This document shows, in pieces, positions 1 through 8,308 of a stretch of DNA of 64,000 nt. The position numbers were made by a program, and so were the translations under genes. Positions within the stretch are counted from its first letter, which is position 1, and each line of letters begins with the position of its first letter. Source of the DNA: Spirochaetota bacterium (GTDB taxonomy: Bacteria; Spirochaetota; Spirochaetia; Treponematales; Rectinemataceae); assembly GCA_029265615.1 (NCBI GenBank), contig JAJUIB010000015.1:1-64000 (forward strand), in the 5' to 3' direction. The notes below the pieces were generated by a model. That model searched no databases and was not told where the DNA came from. It saw only the letters and a program-made list of their open reading frames with translations.

Positions 1-256
1 CATCCGCCTGCCCGCGGCGGCTCCCCACCTCGTTTCAGGAGCGCACAATGCGCTCGGACTTGCGTGGAAGGTCGTCGTAGCGGGCGAGGTCCTCGCCCTG
101 CCGCGCCGCGGTCTTGGAACAGGACTCCAGGGCGCGCGAGCCGTCATCGAAACCCAGGCCGTTCTTGCCTGGGCGCTCGCGACGGTGCTCCTCTGTGGGC
201 TCTCCGAATGGCTGTTCGACATCGTTACCAGAAAGGCACTTCGCCATGTCCTATAG
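1..256 (+). CDS. ABC transporter permease, C-terminal part (partial)
   Basis: Only the last 84 codons are in the window; the reading frame begins at base 2 and stops with TAG at 254-256. The visible part begins with IRLPAAAPHLVSGAHNALG, which fits the end of the EAA loop of a BPD-type permease (the loop contacting the ATPase), then a helix with AWKVVVAGEVLA, and a last hydrophobic segment (LAWALATVLLCGL) before a short charged tail. This is the layout of SsuC/TauC-type inner-membrane permeases for sulfonate, taurine, nitrate or thiamine-precursor uptake. The ATPase gene overlaps its end by 11 bases, so the two are translationally coupled. The substrate cannot be told from this part. Confidence 0.85.
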   Translation, partial: IRLPAAAPHLVSGAHNALGLAWKVVVAGEVLALPRRGLGTGLQGARAVIETQAVLAWALATVLLCGLSEWLFDIVTRKALRHVL

Positions 257-974
257 TCTCCACGGCGCACGGAAATCCTACGACGGGAAACCCGTCCTTG
301 ACGGCATCGATCTCACCATCGAACCGGGGAGCATCACCGTCGTCCTCGGCCCCTCCGGCTGCGGCAAGACAACGCTCCTCAATGCGCTCGCCGGACTCTG
401 CCCCCTTGATGAAGGTCGCCGAAGCGGCCTCGAGGGACTCCGCTTTTCGTATGCGTTCCAGGAACCACGGCTTCTCCCCTCGGTATCGGCGCGAGAGAAC
501 GCGGCATTCGCGCTTTCCGGCGCGCTCCGCCGCGACGAGGCTCTCTCTCGGATCGATGGCTTTCTCGCCGCGGCCGGACTTTCTGAGGCGGCAAACCTCC
601 TTCCTTCCCAGCTCTCAGGCGGCATGCGGCAGCGGCTCTCGCTGGTGCGCGCCTTTGCCTACCCCGCCGACATGCTCCTCCTCGACGAGGCATTCCAGGC
701 GGTCGATCTGCGGATGAAAATAGAGCTCATGGATGTGTTTCTGGATCTCTGGCGCCGCGAACGCCCCGCGACGGTCTGCGTCACGCATGACGTCGAGGAG
801 GCCGTCTATCTTGCCGACCGTGTCATCGTCCTTTCGGCGCGCCCCGCCCGGGTTATCGAGGATTTCCCCATAACCGTGCCCCGGGAAGAGCGATCGCTCG
901 GCTCGCGCGCCACGATGGATGCAGAAGCTCGTCTCTATCGCATTGTCCTTGGGAGCCCGCCCGAGCCGCGTTAG
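246..974 (+). CDS. ABC transporter ATP-binding protein (SsuB/TauB type)
   Basis: 242 residues; ATG at 246 inside the end of the permease gene. It is the cytoplasmic ATPase that powers the importer. Visible in order: Walker A GPSGCGKTT (about residues 35-43), Q-loop AFQEPRLLP, signature LSGGMRQRLSL, Walker B MLLLDEAF, D-loop QAVD and switch histidine in VTHDVEEA. The segment between Walker A and the Q-loop is shorter than usual, a trait of the nitrate/sulfonate/taurine subfamily. A longer in-frame start at 114 exists but would lie deep within the permease gene, so it was not used. The gene ends 22 bases before the convergent kinase gene. Substrate unknown. Confidence 0.9.
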   Translation: MSYSLHGARKSYDGKPVLDGIDLTIEPGSITVVLGPSGCGKTTLLNALAGLCPLDEGRRSGLEGLRFSYAFQEPRLLPSVSARENAAFALSGALRRDEALSRIDGFLAAAGLSEAANLLPSQLSGGMRQRLSLVRAFAYPADMLLLDEAFQAVDLRMKIELMDVFLDLWRRERPATVCVTHDVEEAVYLADRVIVLSARPARVIEDFPITVPREERSLGSRATMDAEARLYRIVLGSPPEPR

Positions 975-985
975 GCATCGCCTAA
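971..985. terminator. Small hairpin between convergent genes
   Basis: TTAGGC-atc-GCCTAA is a perfect six-base inverted repeat with a three-base loop that includes the stop codon of the ABC ATPase gene and lies in the 22-base gap before the convergent kinase gene. It could serve as a weak bidirectional end signal; there is no U-tract. Confidence 0.3.
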
Positions 986-996
986 AGACGCCGCCT

Positions 997-2892
997 TTAA
1001 GCGCCGCAGAGGCTCTGATCCACGGCGCGCGCTAGCTCGGCTTCGGTGAAGGGCTTGGCGAGAAAGCGGCCTCCTTCGACGCCTTCCGCGATCCGCTCCG
1101 GGTACCCCGACATGTAGACCACGGCGAGCGCGGGAAGCATCCTGCGCAGGCGGCGGACGAGGTTCGGACCGTCCATGAACGGCATGACAAGATCGGTCAC
1201 AAGGACGTCGAGAGAGGGGCCAAGGCTTTCCGCAAGGAGAATCGCCTCGCCCGCGTTTGCGGCTACACAGACACGATGCCCGCGTCGGGTAAGGAGGCGC
1301 TCGGCGAGCGTCCGTAGTTCCTCGTCGTCATCGACAAAAAGTACCGTCCCGCGCCGCGCAGTGGACGCCGATTCCTTCTCGTGCGGGCTGGGCGCCTGCG
1401 AAACCTGGAAGGAGTCCGCTCCTTCCGTCATAGCCGGAAGGTAGACCGAAAACGTCGAGCCCCGGCCCGGGGAAGATTCCACGCCAACACCGCCCCCCGC
1501 CTGCTTGGCGATGCCATAGACGGTGGAAAGCCCGAGCCCCGTGCCCTGTTGCGGGGGCTTGGTCGTGAAAAAGGGCTCGAAAATACGCTCAAGCAGCGCC
1601 TCGTCCATGCCAGATCCGGAATCTGCGACACCGAGCCGCAGGTACGTCCCGGGAGCTATGCTGTCCGGTCCCAGAGCGAGGGGAGCTACGAAAGAACACA
1701 GTTCGGTCGAAATAGCGATACGCCCGCCTTGGGGCATCGCATCGCGTGCGTTCACGACGAGGTTGACGAGCATCTGTTCAATCTGCGTGGGATCAACGTA
1801 GACGGGAGGAAGCCCTCCGACTCGGGCGTAGGAAAGTGTCACATGTTCCGGCAGAAGGCGCCTGAGCATGGGTTCGGTGTCGGCGACAAGTGCGTCCATA
1901 TCGACCGCACGGGGGGTGGCGGGTTGACGACGAGAAAAGGCAAGGAGCTGCCGCGTAAGACCTGTCGCCTTCGCCGCAGCCTTGCGAATGCCCACGATGT
2001 CTTCGATTATCCCGGGGCATTCGGGGGCCGCATCGGACAACAGGTTCGCATACCCGAGGATAGCGGTAAGGATATTGTTGAAATCGTGGGCCATCCCGCC
2101 TGCGAGCCGACCGATCGCCTCCATTTTCTGGGCCTGAGCAAGCCGCTCCTCGAGCCATCGCCGCTCCGTCACATCGGAGAGTTCGCCTTGGAATCCTGAG
2201 ACGTTGCCGTCGGAATCGCTCACGAGAGCGGCGTTGGCAAGGACGAGAAGCTGTTTGCCGTCGGGCCGTTTGAGCGAGAGTTCTGCAAGCTCGACGCGCC
2301 GCCGCGCAGCAAGGCCGGTCTTAAAGGATTCCCAGCCCGCCGTATCGGGGAAAAGTTCGGGGAGGAAGGGAAGAGCATCCTCAGGGCCGAGGCCGAGGAT
2401 GCGGCGGAAAGAGGCGTTCGCTTCCAGCACGCGGCCCCCCACATCGGCTAAGAAGTTGCCCGAAATGCCGTCGTGAAAGAGGCGTCGATAGCGCTCCTCG
2501 CTCTCGCGGAGTTTCCGCTCCATGCCCGCGCGATACAGGGCAATCTCGATCGCCGTCTTAAGTTCTCGCTCCTCGAAGGGCTTGAGAATATAGCCGAAGG
2601 GCTCGGAGATCTTCGCCCGTGCGATCGTCTCCTCGTCCGCGTAGGCCGTAAGCAGGATAACCGGCGTCCGCCACTGTTCATGGACGCGTTGTGCGGTTTC
2701 AACGCCGTCGATCGCGCCGCGGATCTTGATGTCCATGAGCACGAGCTCGGGCGCAATATCGTCCATCTGAGCGAGGAGTTCCTCGCCCGAGGGGAAGAGG
2801 CCGACGACACGATAGCCCGAGCGTTCGAGGAAACTCCGGATATCGAGGGCGACTATGTACTCGTCCTCAACGATGGCGATAGCAGGCGGCAT
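997..2892 (-). CDS. Hybrid sensor histidine kinase with N- and C-terminal receiver domains
   Basis: 631 residues, cytoplasmic, no membrane segment. Order: receiver domain (residues 1-120, phospho-acceptor Asp54 in LVLMDIKIRG), PAS-like domain (about 130-250), dimerisation/phospho-acceptor domain with the His of GGMAHDFNN, HATPase with G-boxes (DSGSGMDE, GTGLGLSTVYG) and a second receiver (about 520-631, Asp in LVTDLVMPFMDG). The H-box form (MAHDFNNIL) is that of the NtrB/HPK4-like group. It is the last gene of the chemotaxis operon, 22 bases after a lone receiver gene. A receiver-first kinase can be switched by another kinase, so it may relay or branch chemotaxis signals; this role is inferred. 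No clear ribosome site precedes the ATG. Confidence 0.88.
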   Translation of the reverse strand: MPPAIAIVEDEYIVALDIRSFLERSGYRVVGLFPSGEELLAQMDDIAPELVLMDIKIRGAIDGVETAQRVHEQWRTPVILLTAYADEETIARAKISEPFGYILKPFEERELKTAIEIALYRAGMERKLRESEERYRRLFHDGISGNFLADVGGRVLEANASFRRILGLGPEDALPFLPELFPDTAGWESFKTGLAARRRVELAELSLKRPDGKQLLVLANAALVSDSDGNVSGFQGELSDVTERRWLEERLAQAQKMEAIGRLAGGMAHDFNNILTAILGYANLLSDAAPECPGIIEDIVGIRKAAAKATGLTRQLLAFSRRQPATPRAVDMDALVADTEPMLRRLLPEHVTLSYARVGGLPPVYVDPTQIEQMLVNLVVNARDAMPQGGRIAISTELCSFVAPLALGPDSIAPGTYLRLGVADSGSGMDEALLERIFEPFFTTKPPQQGTGLGLSTVYGIAKQAGGGVGVESSPGRGSTFSVYLPAMTEGADSFQVSQAPSPHEKESASTARRGTVLFVDDDEELRTLAERLLTRRGHRVCVAANAGEAILLAESLGPSLDVLVTDLVMPFMDGPNLVRRLRRMLPALAVVYMSGYPERIAEGVEGGRFLAKPFTEAELARAVDQSLCGA

Positions 2893-2914
2893 CGTCGCTT
2901 TGGTCGCGGCCCCT

Positions 2915-3334
2915 TTAGGCTTCGCCTGAAGCGGCCCCCGGGGCGAAGCCGAGCCGCGCGAGCTCGGTCTTGAGCTGTTCGCGATCGATCGGCTTCACGA
3001 GGTAGCTCGTGGCACCACCCTGATAGTAGGCTTCTATGACGTTACGCGGATCCTCAAGGACGCTCGTCATGACGATCTTCGCCTCCTCTGATGGCTTGAC
3101 GCCGAGTTCCCGTTCAAGCTCGCGCACGCGCTTAAGGGCCTCGTGGCCGTCCATCTTTGGCATCATAATGTCCATACATACGAGGGCGTAGGGCTTGTAT
3201 TCCTCCCAGGCCATCCTGAAAGCCTGCACAGCCTCCTCGCCATCGACGACGACATCGACCTCTCCATAAGGCGCAAGAAGCTTTCGCATCATTCGGCGAC
3301 TGCCGAAATCGTCTTCGACGACCAGAATGCGCAT
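2915..3334 (-). CDS. Single-domain response regulator (CheY-like)
   Basis: 139 residues. The ATG at 3334 is preferred over the in-frame upstream start at 3379 because AGGAGG lies about seven bases before it and the receiver fold (MRILVVEDD) starts there. Acidic pocket Glu7/Asp8/Asp9, phospho-acceptor Asp55 (VCMDIMMPKMDG), Thr/Ser switch in VMTSVLE and Lys in YLVKPID are all present. There is no output domain. It sits between two receiver-first hybrid kinases at the end of the chemotaxis operon, which makes it a likely phosphate carrier between them or a second CheY; the sequence alone cannot decide. Confidence 0.88.
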   Translation of the reverse strand: MRILVVEDDFGSRRMMRKLLAPYGEVDVVVDGEEAVQAFRMAWEEYKPYALVCMDIMMPKMDGHEALKRVRELERELGVKPSEEAKIVMTSVLEDPRNVIEAYYQGGATSYLVKPIDREQLKTELARLGFAPGAASGEA

Positions 3335-3378
3335 GATCGATCCTCCTATATAGGGCGCGCAGTTTTCGCGCGCGAGCA

Positions 3379-5322
3379 TTAGGCCTTGAAGACCGCCGCA
3401 ACGGCCTTGGCCCGCGCGGCAAGCTCGCCGAGCCCCTGTGCGTCCTCGCGCCGCGCGCAGAGCATCGCGGAAAACGCAAGCCGCTCGCAGGTCTCGTCCC
3501 CGCGCTCAAGACTTTGTTCACGGAATTTCTTGGCAAGCTTCTCGGCGAGCAAAAAGTCACCTTGTCCGCCAGCGCGCGAAAGTTCATGGGCAAACCGCAC
3601 AAGCGCAGAACGCGCCTCTCCATCCACGTCGATCTGTAGGCCGGAAGGAGCTTTGGAAGGGGACACAGCGCCACCATCGGCCGCGCGCGCATGAGAAGAG
3701 CCTTGCTCCCGTAGAGGCACTGCGACACTTGCAATGCTTGCGGCAATGTCTGCGGCACCGTTTGCAGCGCCGCTTGATGCACCGCTTAGGCCCCGGCGCT
3801 CGAGGGCGGCAAAGGCATCGAAAAGCGGAGTTGCGCGCACCGGAAGCGCAATGCGCGCGCAAGGGGGGAGGTCGGCGCGTCCTCCGCCGCCATAGCGGAG
3901 GGCCGCTATGAGCCGCGGCGCAATCGCGTAGGCCTCATCGTGTTCGCGAACGATCACGCTCTCTTCGGCAAGGATCACCGCATCGTCAGCCGCGCGCGCC
4001 TCGGCAAGCGAGGCACGGAAGACAAGCGCTCCTTCCAAACTCGCAACAAGCTCCTCGAGGTCGGCTCGATGCGAGACGGGAAATCCGACGGCGGCAATCG
4101 CCCTGCCCCCAAGAGACCGATGCGGCGATTGCGCAGACTCATGAACACCGAGGGGGAGAAGCAGTTCGAAGGCGGTCCCTTCGCCGGGCCGGCTCCACAC
4201 CGAAAGCGACGCGCCGAGGAGCTCGATGCTCTTGTCGACGATGGCAAGCCCGAGTCCGGTCCCGCCCGCAGTCCGTGTGCGCGAACCGTCAAGCTGCCTA
4301 AAGCGCTCGAAGGCCGTCGAAATGCGTTCTGGCGGCATGCCCGCACCCGTATCGCGTAGCATGAAGCGTAGCACAATGCCGCGAGGGGGCGCGGCGACCG
4401 CGGAGGCCCCGCGGACATGATCGGGCGCCCCGGGAAGGCGCTCGCGCTCGGCTTTCCCGCCTAAACACTCCACGGCGAGCCTGATCGAGCCGCGATCGGT
4501 GAACTTCACCGCATTGTCGATGAGGTTGCGAAAAAGCTGCCTGAGCCTTCCCTCGTCGCCCTCGAGTGCATCGGGTATGGATGGGTCGCGGCGGAAGCCA
4601 ACCTCAAGACCCTTTGAATGCGCGCCAACCGCGAGAAGCTCCGCACATTCGGCAAGAAGTTCGTCAAGCGAGAAAGGGCGGGGTGAAAAAGCCATCCTGC
4701 CGCTTTCAAGGCGGGCAAAATCGAGAATTGAGTCGATGAGCGTGGCGAGCGACTTAGCACTCCGTATGGCGCTTGCGATATACTCCCTTTGTTCCTCACA
4801 CGAGGCAAGATCGAGGGCGAGCTCCGAAAAACCGATGACGCTGTTGAGCGGCGTCTTGAGCTCGTGACTCACGTTCGCAAGAAACTCACCCTTGAGGCGG
4901 CTCGTTTCCTCGGCGATTTCCTTGGCACGGCGGATCGATTGTTCGTACTGGAATTTGTAAAGCGCAAGTTCGATCGCGATGCGGAGTTCGCGCTCGTGAA
5001 AGGGTTTAACGACGTATCCGTAAGGGCTCGCGTGCTTCGCGCGTTCAAGCGTCCGTTCGTCGGTAAAGGCGGTGACAAAAACAACCGGCACTTCGGCGCT
5101 CTCGCGAGCACGCCGCGCGGTCTCGATGCCGTCGACCTCGCCCCTAATCTTGATGTCCATGAGGACGAGATCCGGCCGGGGCTCAACAACGATGCGCTCG
5201 ATCGCCGCGGCGCCCGAATCGACAACACCAATGACCTCGTATCCAAGAGCTTCGAGGCGCATTCTCATGTCAAGGGCGACAATGTTCTCGTCTTCGACAA
5301 TGAGAATGCGCTTGGAGGTCAT
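3379..5322 (-). CDS. Hybrid histidine kinase: receiver-HisKA-HATPase with degenerate C-terminal module
   Basis: 647 residues, soluble. A receiver (1-125, Asp56 in LVLMDIKIRG, closely resembling the receiver of the kinase at 997-2892) is followed by a helix, HisKA with His153 in NVSHELKTPLNSVIG, and an HATPase with N-box LIDNAVKF and G-boxes DTGAGMPP and GTGLGLAIVDK. From about residue 410 the protein looks like a receiver-type fold without the phospho-acceptor Asp, then a low-complexity Ala/Ser linker and a helical tail. ATG overlaps the cheW stop (ATGA), so it is coupled to the chemotaxis genes. The input signal is unknown; no sensor domain other than the receiver is visible. Confidence 0.87.
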   Translation of the reverse strand: MTSKRILIVEDENIVALDMRMRLEALGYEVIGVVDSGAAAIERIVVEPRPDLVLMDIKIRGEVDGIETARRARESAEVPVVFVTAFTDERTLERAKHASPYGYVVKPFHERELRIAIELALYKFQYEQSIRRAKEIAEETSRLKGEFLANVSHELKTPLNSVIGFSELALDLASCEEQREYIASAIRSAKSLATLIDSILDFARLESGRMAFSPRPFSLDELLAECAELLAVGAHSKGLEVGFRRDPSIPDALEGDEGRLRQLFRNLIDNAVKFTDRGSIRLAVECLGGKAERERLPGAPDHVRGASAVAAPPRGIVLRFMLRDTGAGMPPERISTAFERFRQLDGSRTRTAGGTGLGLAIVDKSIELLGASLSVWSRPGEGTAFELLLPLGVHESAQSPHRSLGGRAIAAVGFPVSHRADLEELVASLEGALVFRASLAEARAADDAVILAEESVIVREHDEAYAIAPRLIAALRYGGGGRADLPPCARIALPVRATPLFDAFAALERRGLSGASSGAANGAADIAASIASVAVPLREQGSSHARAADGGAVSPSKAPSGLQIDVDGEARSALVRFAHELSRAGGQGDFLLAEKLAKKFREQSLERGDETCERLAFSAMLCARREDAQGLGELAARAKAVAAVFKA

Positions 5323-5876
5323 GCGCCTTCTCCGGTGGGACGCGGACGTTCATCGGCACGACGCTCGTCGGCACGACGCTCGCCTGAAAAGGCGGCCCCC
5401 TCCTCCGCAAATGCGGCGTCAAGATCGAGGATGACAATGAAGCGTCCATCCTTCTCGCCTATGCCCGCGATAAGGTTCGAACCGCCACGCTCGCCAAGGC
5501 GCGGCGCACGCTCGATCTTTCCAGGGTCAAGGTCGACCACCTCGCGCACAGCGTCGGCGACCACGCCGACGACGAGGTCACCCCCGGCGTAATCGATGTG
5601 GAGCACGATGATGTGGGAAGCCGCGGCGGAAGCCCCAATCTCCGCACCGCTCGTCTCGCTAAAACGAGAACGGAGATCCGCGACAGGAATGACCGAGCCG
5701 CGGTAATTGATAACACCGCAAAGATGAGAAGCCGCCTTGGGGACACGCGTGATGGGCACCGTCTCAAGAACGACCTCGACCCGTTCGACCTCGACAGCAT
5801 ACTGCCCACCACCGAGCTCGAAGGACAGGTAGCGAGCGCTTCCTCCCGCGACTATGGCGCCGTCCACAAAAATCAC
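5319..5876 (-). CDS. cheW: Chemotaxis adaptor protein CheW
   Basis: 185 residues. CheW couples receptors to the kinase CheA in polar arrays. The CheW fold is visible: ARYLSFELGGGQYAVEVERVEVVLET, in which the first strands are typical, then GVINYRGSVIPVADLR, VVGVVADAVREVVDL and a last strand FIVILDLDAAF. Starts with GTG, which overlaps the cheY stop codon (GTGA), and its own stop overlaps the next kinase gene. The C-terminal tail contains a repeated ERRAD unit encoded by a 15-base tandem repeat (5353-5382), an unusual extension beyond the CheW fold. Coupled to cheY and cheB upstream, supporting an active chemotaxis role. Confidence 0.93.
   Translation of the reverse strand: MIFVDGAIVAGGSARYLSFELGGGQYAVEVERVEVVLETVPITRVPKAASHLCGVINYRGSVIPVADLRSRFSETSGAEIGASAAASHIIVLHIDYAGGDLVVGVVADAVREVVDLDPGKIERAPRLGERGGSNLIAGIGEKDGRFIVILDLDAAFAEEGAAFSGERRADERRADERPRPTGEGA
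5353..5382. repeat. 15-base tandem repeat in the cheW tail
   Basis: Two perfect copies of TCGGCACGACGCTCG in frame, giving the repeated charged pentapeptide at the CheW C-terminus. Probably a slippage product. Confidence 0.7.
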
Positions 5877-6241
5877 CCCGCCACTTTCTTCACAATACCA
5901 ATAAGCTTGTCGGCATTGAAGGGTTTCACGATCCAGCCGGTCGCTCCCGCCTCCTTGCCTTCGTTCATCTTCGATCCCTGTGACTCGGTGGTAAGAACGA
6001 GGATGGGCGTAAATTTGAAGGCAGCTAACTCCCGCGCTTTTCGTATAAAGCCGATGCCATCGAGGTTCGGCATATTGACGTCGGTGATGATAAGATCGAG
6101 ACTCTCAAGCGAAGCGAGCATGTTGAGCGCTTCAAGGCCGTCCTGGGCTTCGATGGTCTCGTAGCCTTCCTGGTGCAGGATGAACGAGATGCTCTGCCTT
6201 ATAGCCGCCGAATCGTCAATGATGAGTATCTTCTTGGGCAT
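5873..6241 (-). CDS. cheY: Chemotaxis response regulator CheY
   Basis: 122 residues from MPKK. Phosphorylated by CheA, it binds the flagellar switch (FliM/FliG) and changes rotation. Shows the acidic pocket (IIDDS, Asp9/Asp10), phospho-acceptor Asp54 in LIITDVNMPNLDG, Thr in LVLTTES and Lys in GWIVKPF, all as in true CheY. The start is ambiguous: ATGATG at 6244-6239 follows a run of seven G that can act as ribosome site; a GTG at 6259 has no such site. The downstream cheW start overlaps its stop by four bases. It lies after cheB with an 88-base gap that holds a tandem repeat. Confidence 0.93.
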   Translation of the reverse strand: MPKKILIIDDSAAIRQSISFILHQEGYETIEAQDGLEALNMLASLESLDLIITDVNMPNLDGIGFIRKARELAAFKFTPILVLTTESQGSKMNEGKEAGATGWIVKPFNADKLIGIVKKVAG

Positions 6242-6296
6242 CATCCCCCCCTTGTTCACTAAAAATAGCGCGGTTCAATGTTCCGCACCAAGCGAC

Positions 6297-6332
6297 ACGC
6301 ACACTCGCGCGCTAACGCACACTCGCGCGCTA
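6297..6332. repeat. 18-base tandem duplication at the cheB stop codon
   Basis: Two perfect copies of ACGCACACTCGCGCGCTA (6297-6314 and 6315-6332) followed by a partial third (ACGCGCGCG). The complement of the last three bases of the second copy is the cheB stop codon (TAG), so the duplicated unit repeats the end of cheB. The rest of the 6242-6329 gap carries only the cheY ribosome site. Confidence 0.85.
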
Positions 6333-7424
6333 ACGCGCGCGACGCTGCACCTCCTGAGCGATTCCGCTGAGCGGCAGGACGACGTCGACACCGCCGAGCT
6401 TTATGGCCTCGTTCGGCATGCCGAAGACGACGCAGGAAGCCTCGTCCTGAGCTATTGTCTGAGCTCCGGCATCGTGCAGTTCCTTCATGCCGCGCGCGCC
6501 ATCGTCGCCCATGCCAGTCATGATGACGCCGATTGCGTTCTTCGCCGCGTAGCGCGCCGCAGAACGAAACAACACGTCGACGCTCGGGCGGTGGCGGCAG
6601 ACGAGCGGCCCATCCTTCACTTCGACATAGTAGCGGGCACCTGAGCGCTTTAAGAGCGTGTGGCGGTTACCCGGCGCGATGAGCGCTCTACCGCGGATTA
6701 CCGTATCGTTGTCCTCGGCCTCCTTCACCGTGATTCGGCACAGACCGTCAAGGCGCTTGGCGAAAGCCGCCGTGAAATGCTCCGGCATGTGTTGGACGAT
6801 GACGATGCCTGGCGCGTCCTCAGGGAACTCTTCAAGGAATTCGCGCAAGGCCTCGGTCCCGCCCGTCGATGCACCGACGACGATGACCTTCTCGGTCGTC
6901 TCGACGAAGACATGCCCCTGGTCGGGCTTCGGGAGCATAACGTCTGCCGTCAGCTTGGGCGCAACCTCACGTTCCATCCCCCGCCCAAGCCCCGCGGACG
7001 GACGCACCGCGGGGAGCTTGTGACGCGTCAGGTAGGCCGCACGAACAGAATCGCAGATGCGAACCTTCGACTCTTCGAGGAATTGCTTCGTACCCAGTTT
7101 CGGCTTTTGGATGATCTCGACCGCCCCGTACTCAAGGGCCTTTATCGCATTCTCGGAGCCCTCTTCCGTTTTCGACGAACATACGACCACGGGGAGGGGC
7201 GTCTTTTCCATGATGCCCTTCAGAAAGGTGAGCCCGTCCATACGCGGCATCTCGACATCGGTGACGATGACGTCGGGCTTCGTGATCGCAAGATGTTTCT
7301 GGGCAAAAATCGGATCCGCCGAAACGTTGACTACCTCGATCTGGGGGTCCGATTCAAGCACCTCTTTGAGGGTCTGCCTGACTACCGCCGAGTCGTCCAC
7401 GATCATCACCTTGATGCGGGCCAT
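6330..7424 (-). CDS. cheB: Chemotaxis protein-glutamate methylesterase CheB
   Basis: 364 residues from ATG 7424 ([12 protein letters not shown]). It demethylates or deamidates receptors when phosphorylated by CheA. The receiver domain (1-120, Asp56 in [13 protein letters not shown]) is followed by the methylesterase domain with the catalytic Ser in [10 protein letters not shown], His in [16 protein letters not shown] and Asp in [15 protein letters not shown]. The start overlaps the cheR stop (TGATG) and GGAGGG lies just upstream; a second ATG three bases earlier is possible, while the longer frame to 7556 only reads into cheR. Ends within an 18-base tandem duplication. Confidence 0.95.
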   Translation of the reverse strand: MARIKVMIVDDSAVVRQTLKEVLESDPQIEVVNVSADPIFAQKHLAITKPDVIVTDVEMPRMDGLTFLKGIMEKTPLPVVVCSSKTEEGSENAIKALEYGAVEIIQKPKLGTKQFLEESKVRICDSVRAAYLTRHKLPAVRPSAGLGRGMEREVAPKLTADVMLPKPDQGHVFVETTEKVIVVGASTGGTEALREFLEEFPEDAPGIVIVQHMPEHFTAAFAKRLDGLCRITVKEAEDNDTVIRGRALIAPGNRHTLLKRSGARYYVEVKDGPLVCRHRPSVDVLFRSAARYAAKNAIGVIMTGMGDDGARGMKELHDAGAQTIAQDEASCVVFGMPNEAIKLGGVDVVLPLSGIAQEVQRRAR

Positions 7425-8308
7425 CATCCCTCCGCTTCGCGCCGCTCCACGCGGGCGTAGATGGTCGGAGCCACGCCCTTGAGCGGCAAGTTCATACCGG
7501 TCAGGGTCTCCGAGTGTCCGAGAATGAGCCAGCCGCCCGGCCGTACATGACGGCACAGCTTGCCGAGTATCTCCTCTTGCACCTTCCTCTCGAAGTAAAT
7601 GATCACATTCCGGCAGAACACGACATCGAAAACCTCGTCGATGGGATAGCGGTCATCCATAAAGTTGATGCGCATAAAGCTCACCTTGGCGCGGAGTTCG
7701 GGCTTTATGCGCACCAGGGCCGCAGAAGGATCCTTGCTCCTGAGGAGGTACTTCTTCTTGTAGCTCATTGGAATTGGCGCGGCTTTTTCTTCATCGTAAA
7801 CCGCCGCCTTCGCCTTCTCAAGAACCTGCGTCGAAAGGTCGCTTGCGAGAATGCGATAGGAAAACCGCGGATTGGCGGCGCGAAATTCCTCAAGCACCAT
7901 GGCAAGGGTGTAGGGTTCTTCGCCTGTCGAGCAACCCGCCGACCAGAAGCTCATGCTCCACCCGCGGGAAGCAGCCTCGGGAAGTATGCGCTCGAGCAGG
8001 TAGTCGAAATGGTCAGCCTCGCGGAAAAAATCCGTCTTGTTGGTCGTCACCGCGTCGATCATGTTGATGAGCTCGGACTCACGGCCCTTGTCGGAAAACA
8101 CAAAATCGACGTACTCCTCGAAACTTACCATGCCGAAATGCCTAAGCCGCTTTTGGAGCCGCGACTCGAGCATCACGCGTTTTGAGTCGGGCATGCGGAT
8201 ACCGAGCTCGCCCTCGATGTAGCGGGCGAGCCGCCTGAAATCCGCATCTCCCAAGGTGGCGGCGCCCGGCACAACGGGCAGGCGGCTCTCGGGAATGTCG
8301 GGGTTCAT
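7424..8308 (-). CDS. cheR: Chemotaxis protein methyltransferase CheR
   Basis: 294 residues. It methylates receptor glutamates using S-adenosylmethionine. N-terminal helical domain (residues 20-85, with [13 protein letters not shown]), then the methyltransferase domain with the SAM loop [17 protein letters not shown], an acidic strand end in ILASDLS and [13 protein letters not shown]. Starts at ATG 8308, whose ATGA overlaps the cheA stop; the in-frame extension to 8674 is a shadow of cheA. The presence of both CheR and CheB shows that receptor adaptation operates, although no receptor gene is present in the window. Confidence 0.95.
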   Translation of the reverse strand: MNPDIPESRLPVVPGAATLGDADFRRLARYIEGELGIRMPDSKRVMLESRLQKRLRHFGMVSFEEYVDFVFSDKGRESELINMIDAVTTNKTDFFREADHFDYLLERILPEAASRGWSMSFWSAGCSTGEEPYTLAMVLEEFRAANPRFSYRILASDLSTQVLEKAKAAVYDEEKAAPIPMSYKKKYLLRSKDPSAALVRIKPELRAKVSFMRINFMDDRYPIDEVFDVVFCRNVIIYFERKVQEEILGKLCRHVRPGGWLILGHSETLTGMNLPLKGVAPTIYARVERREAEG

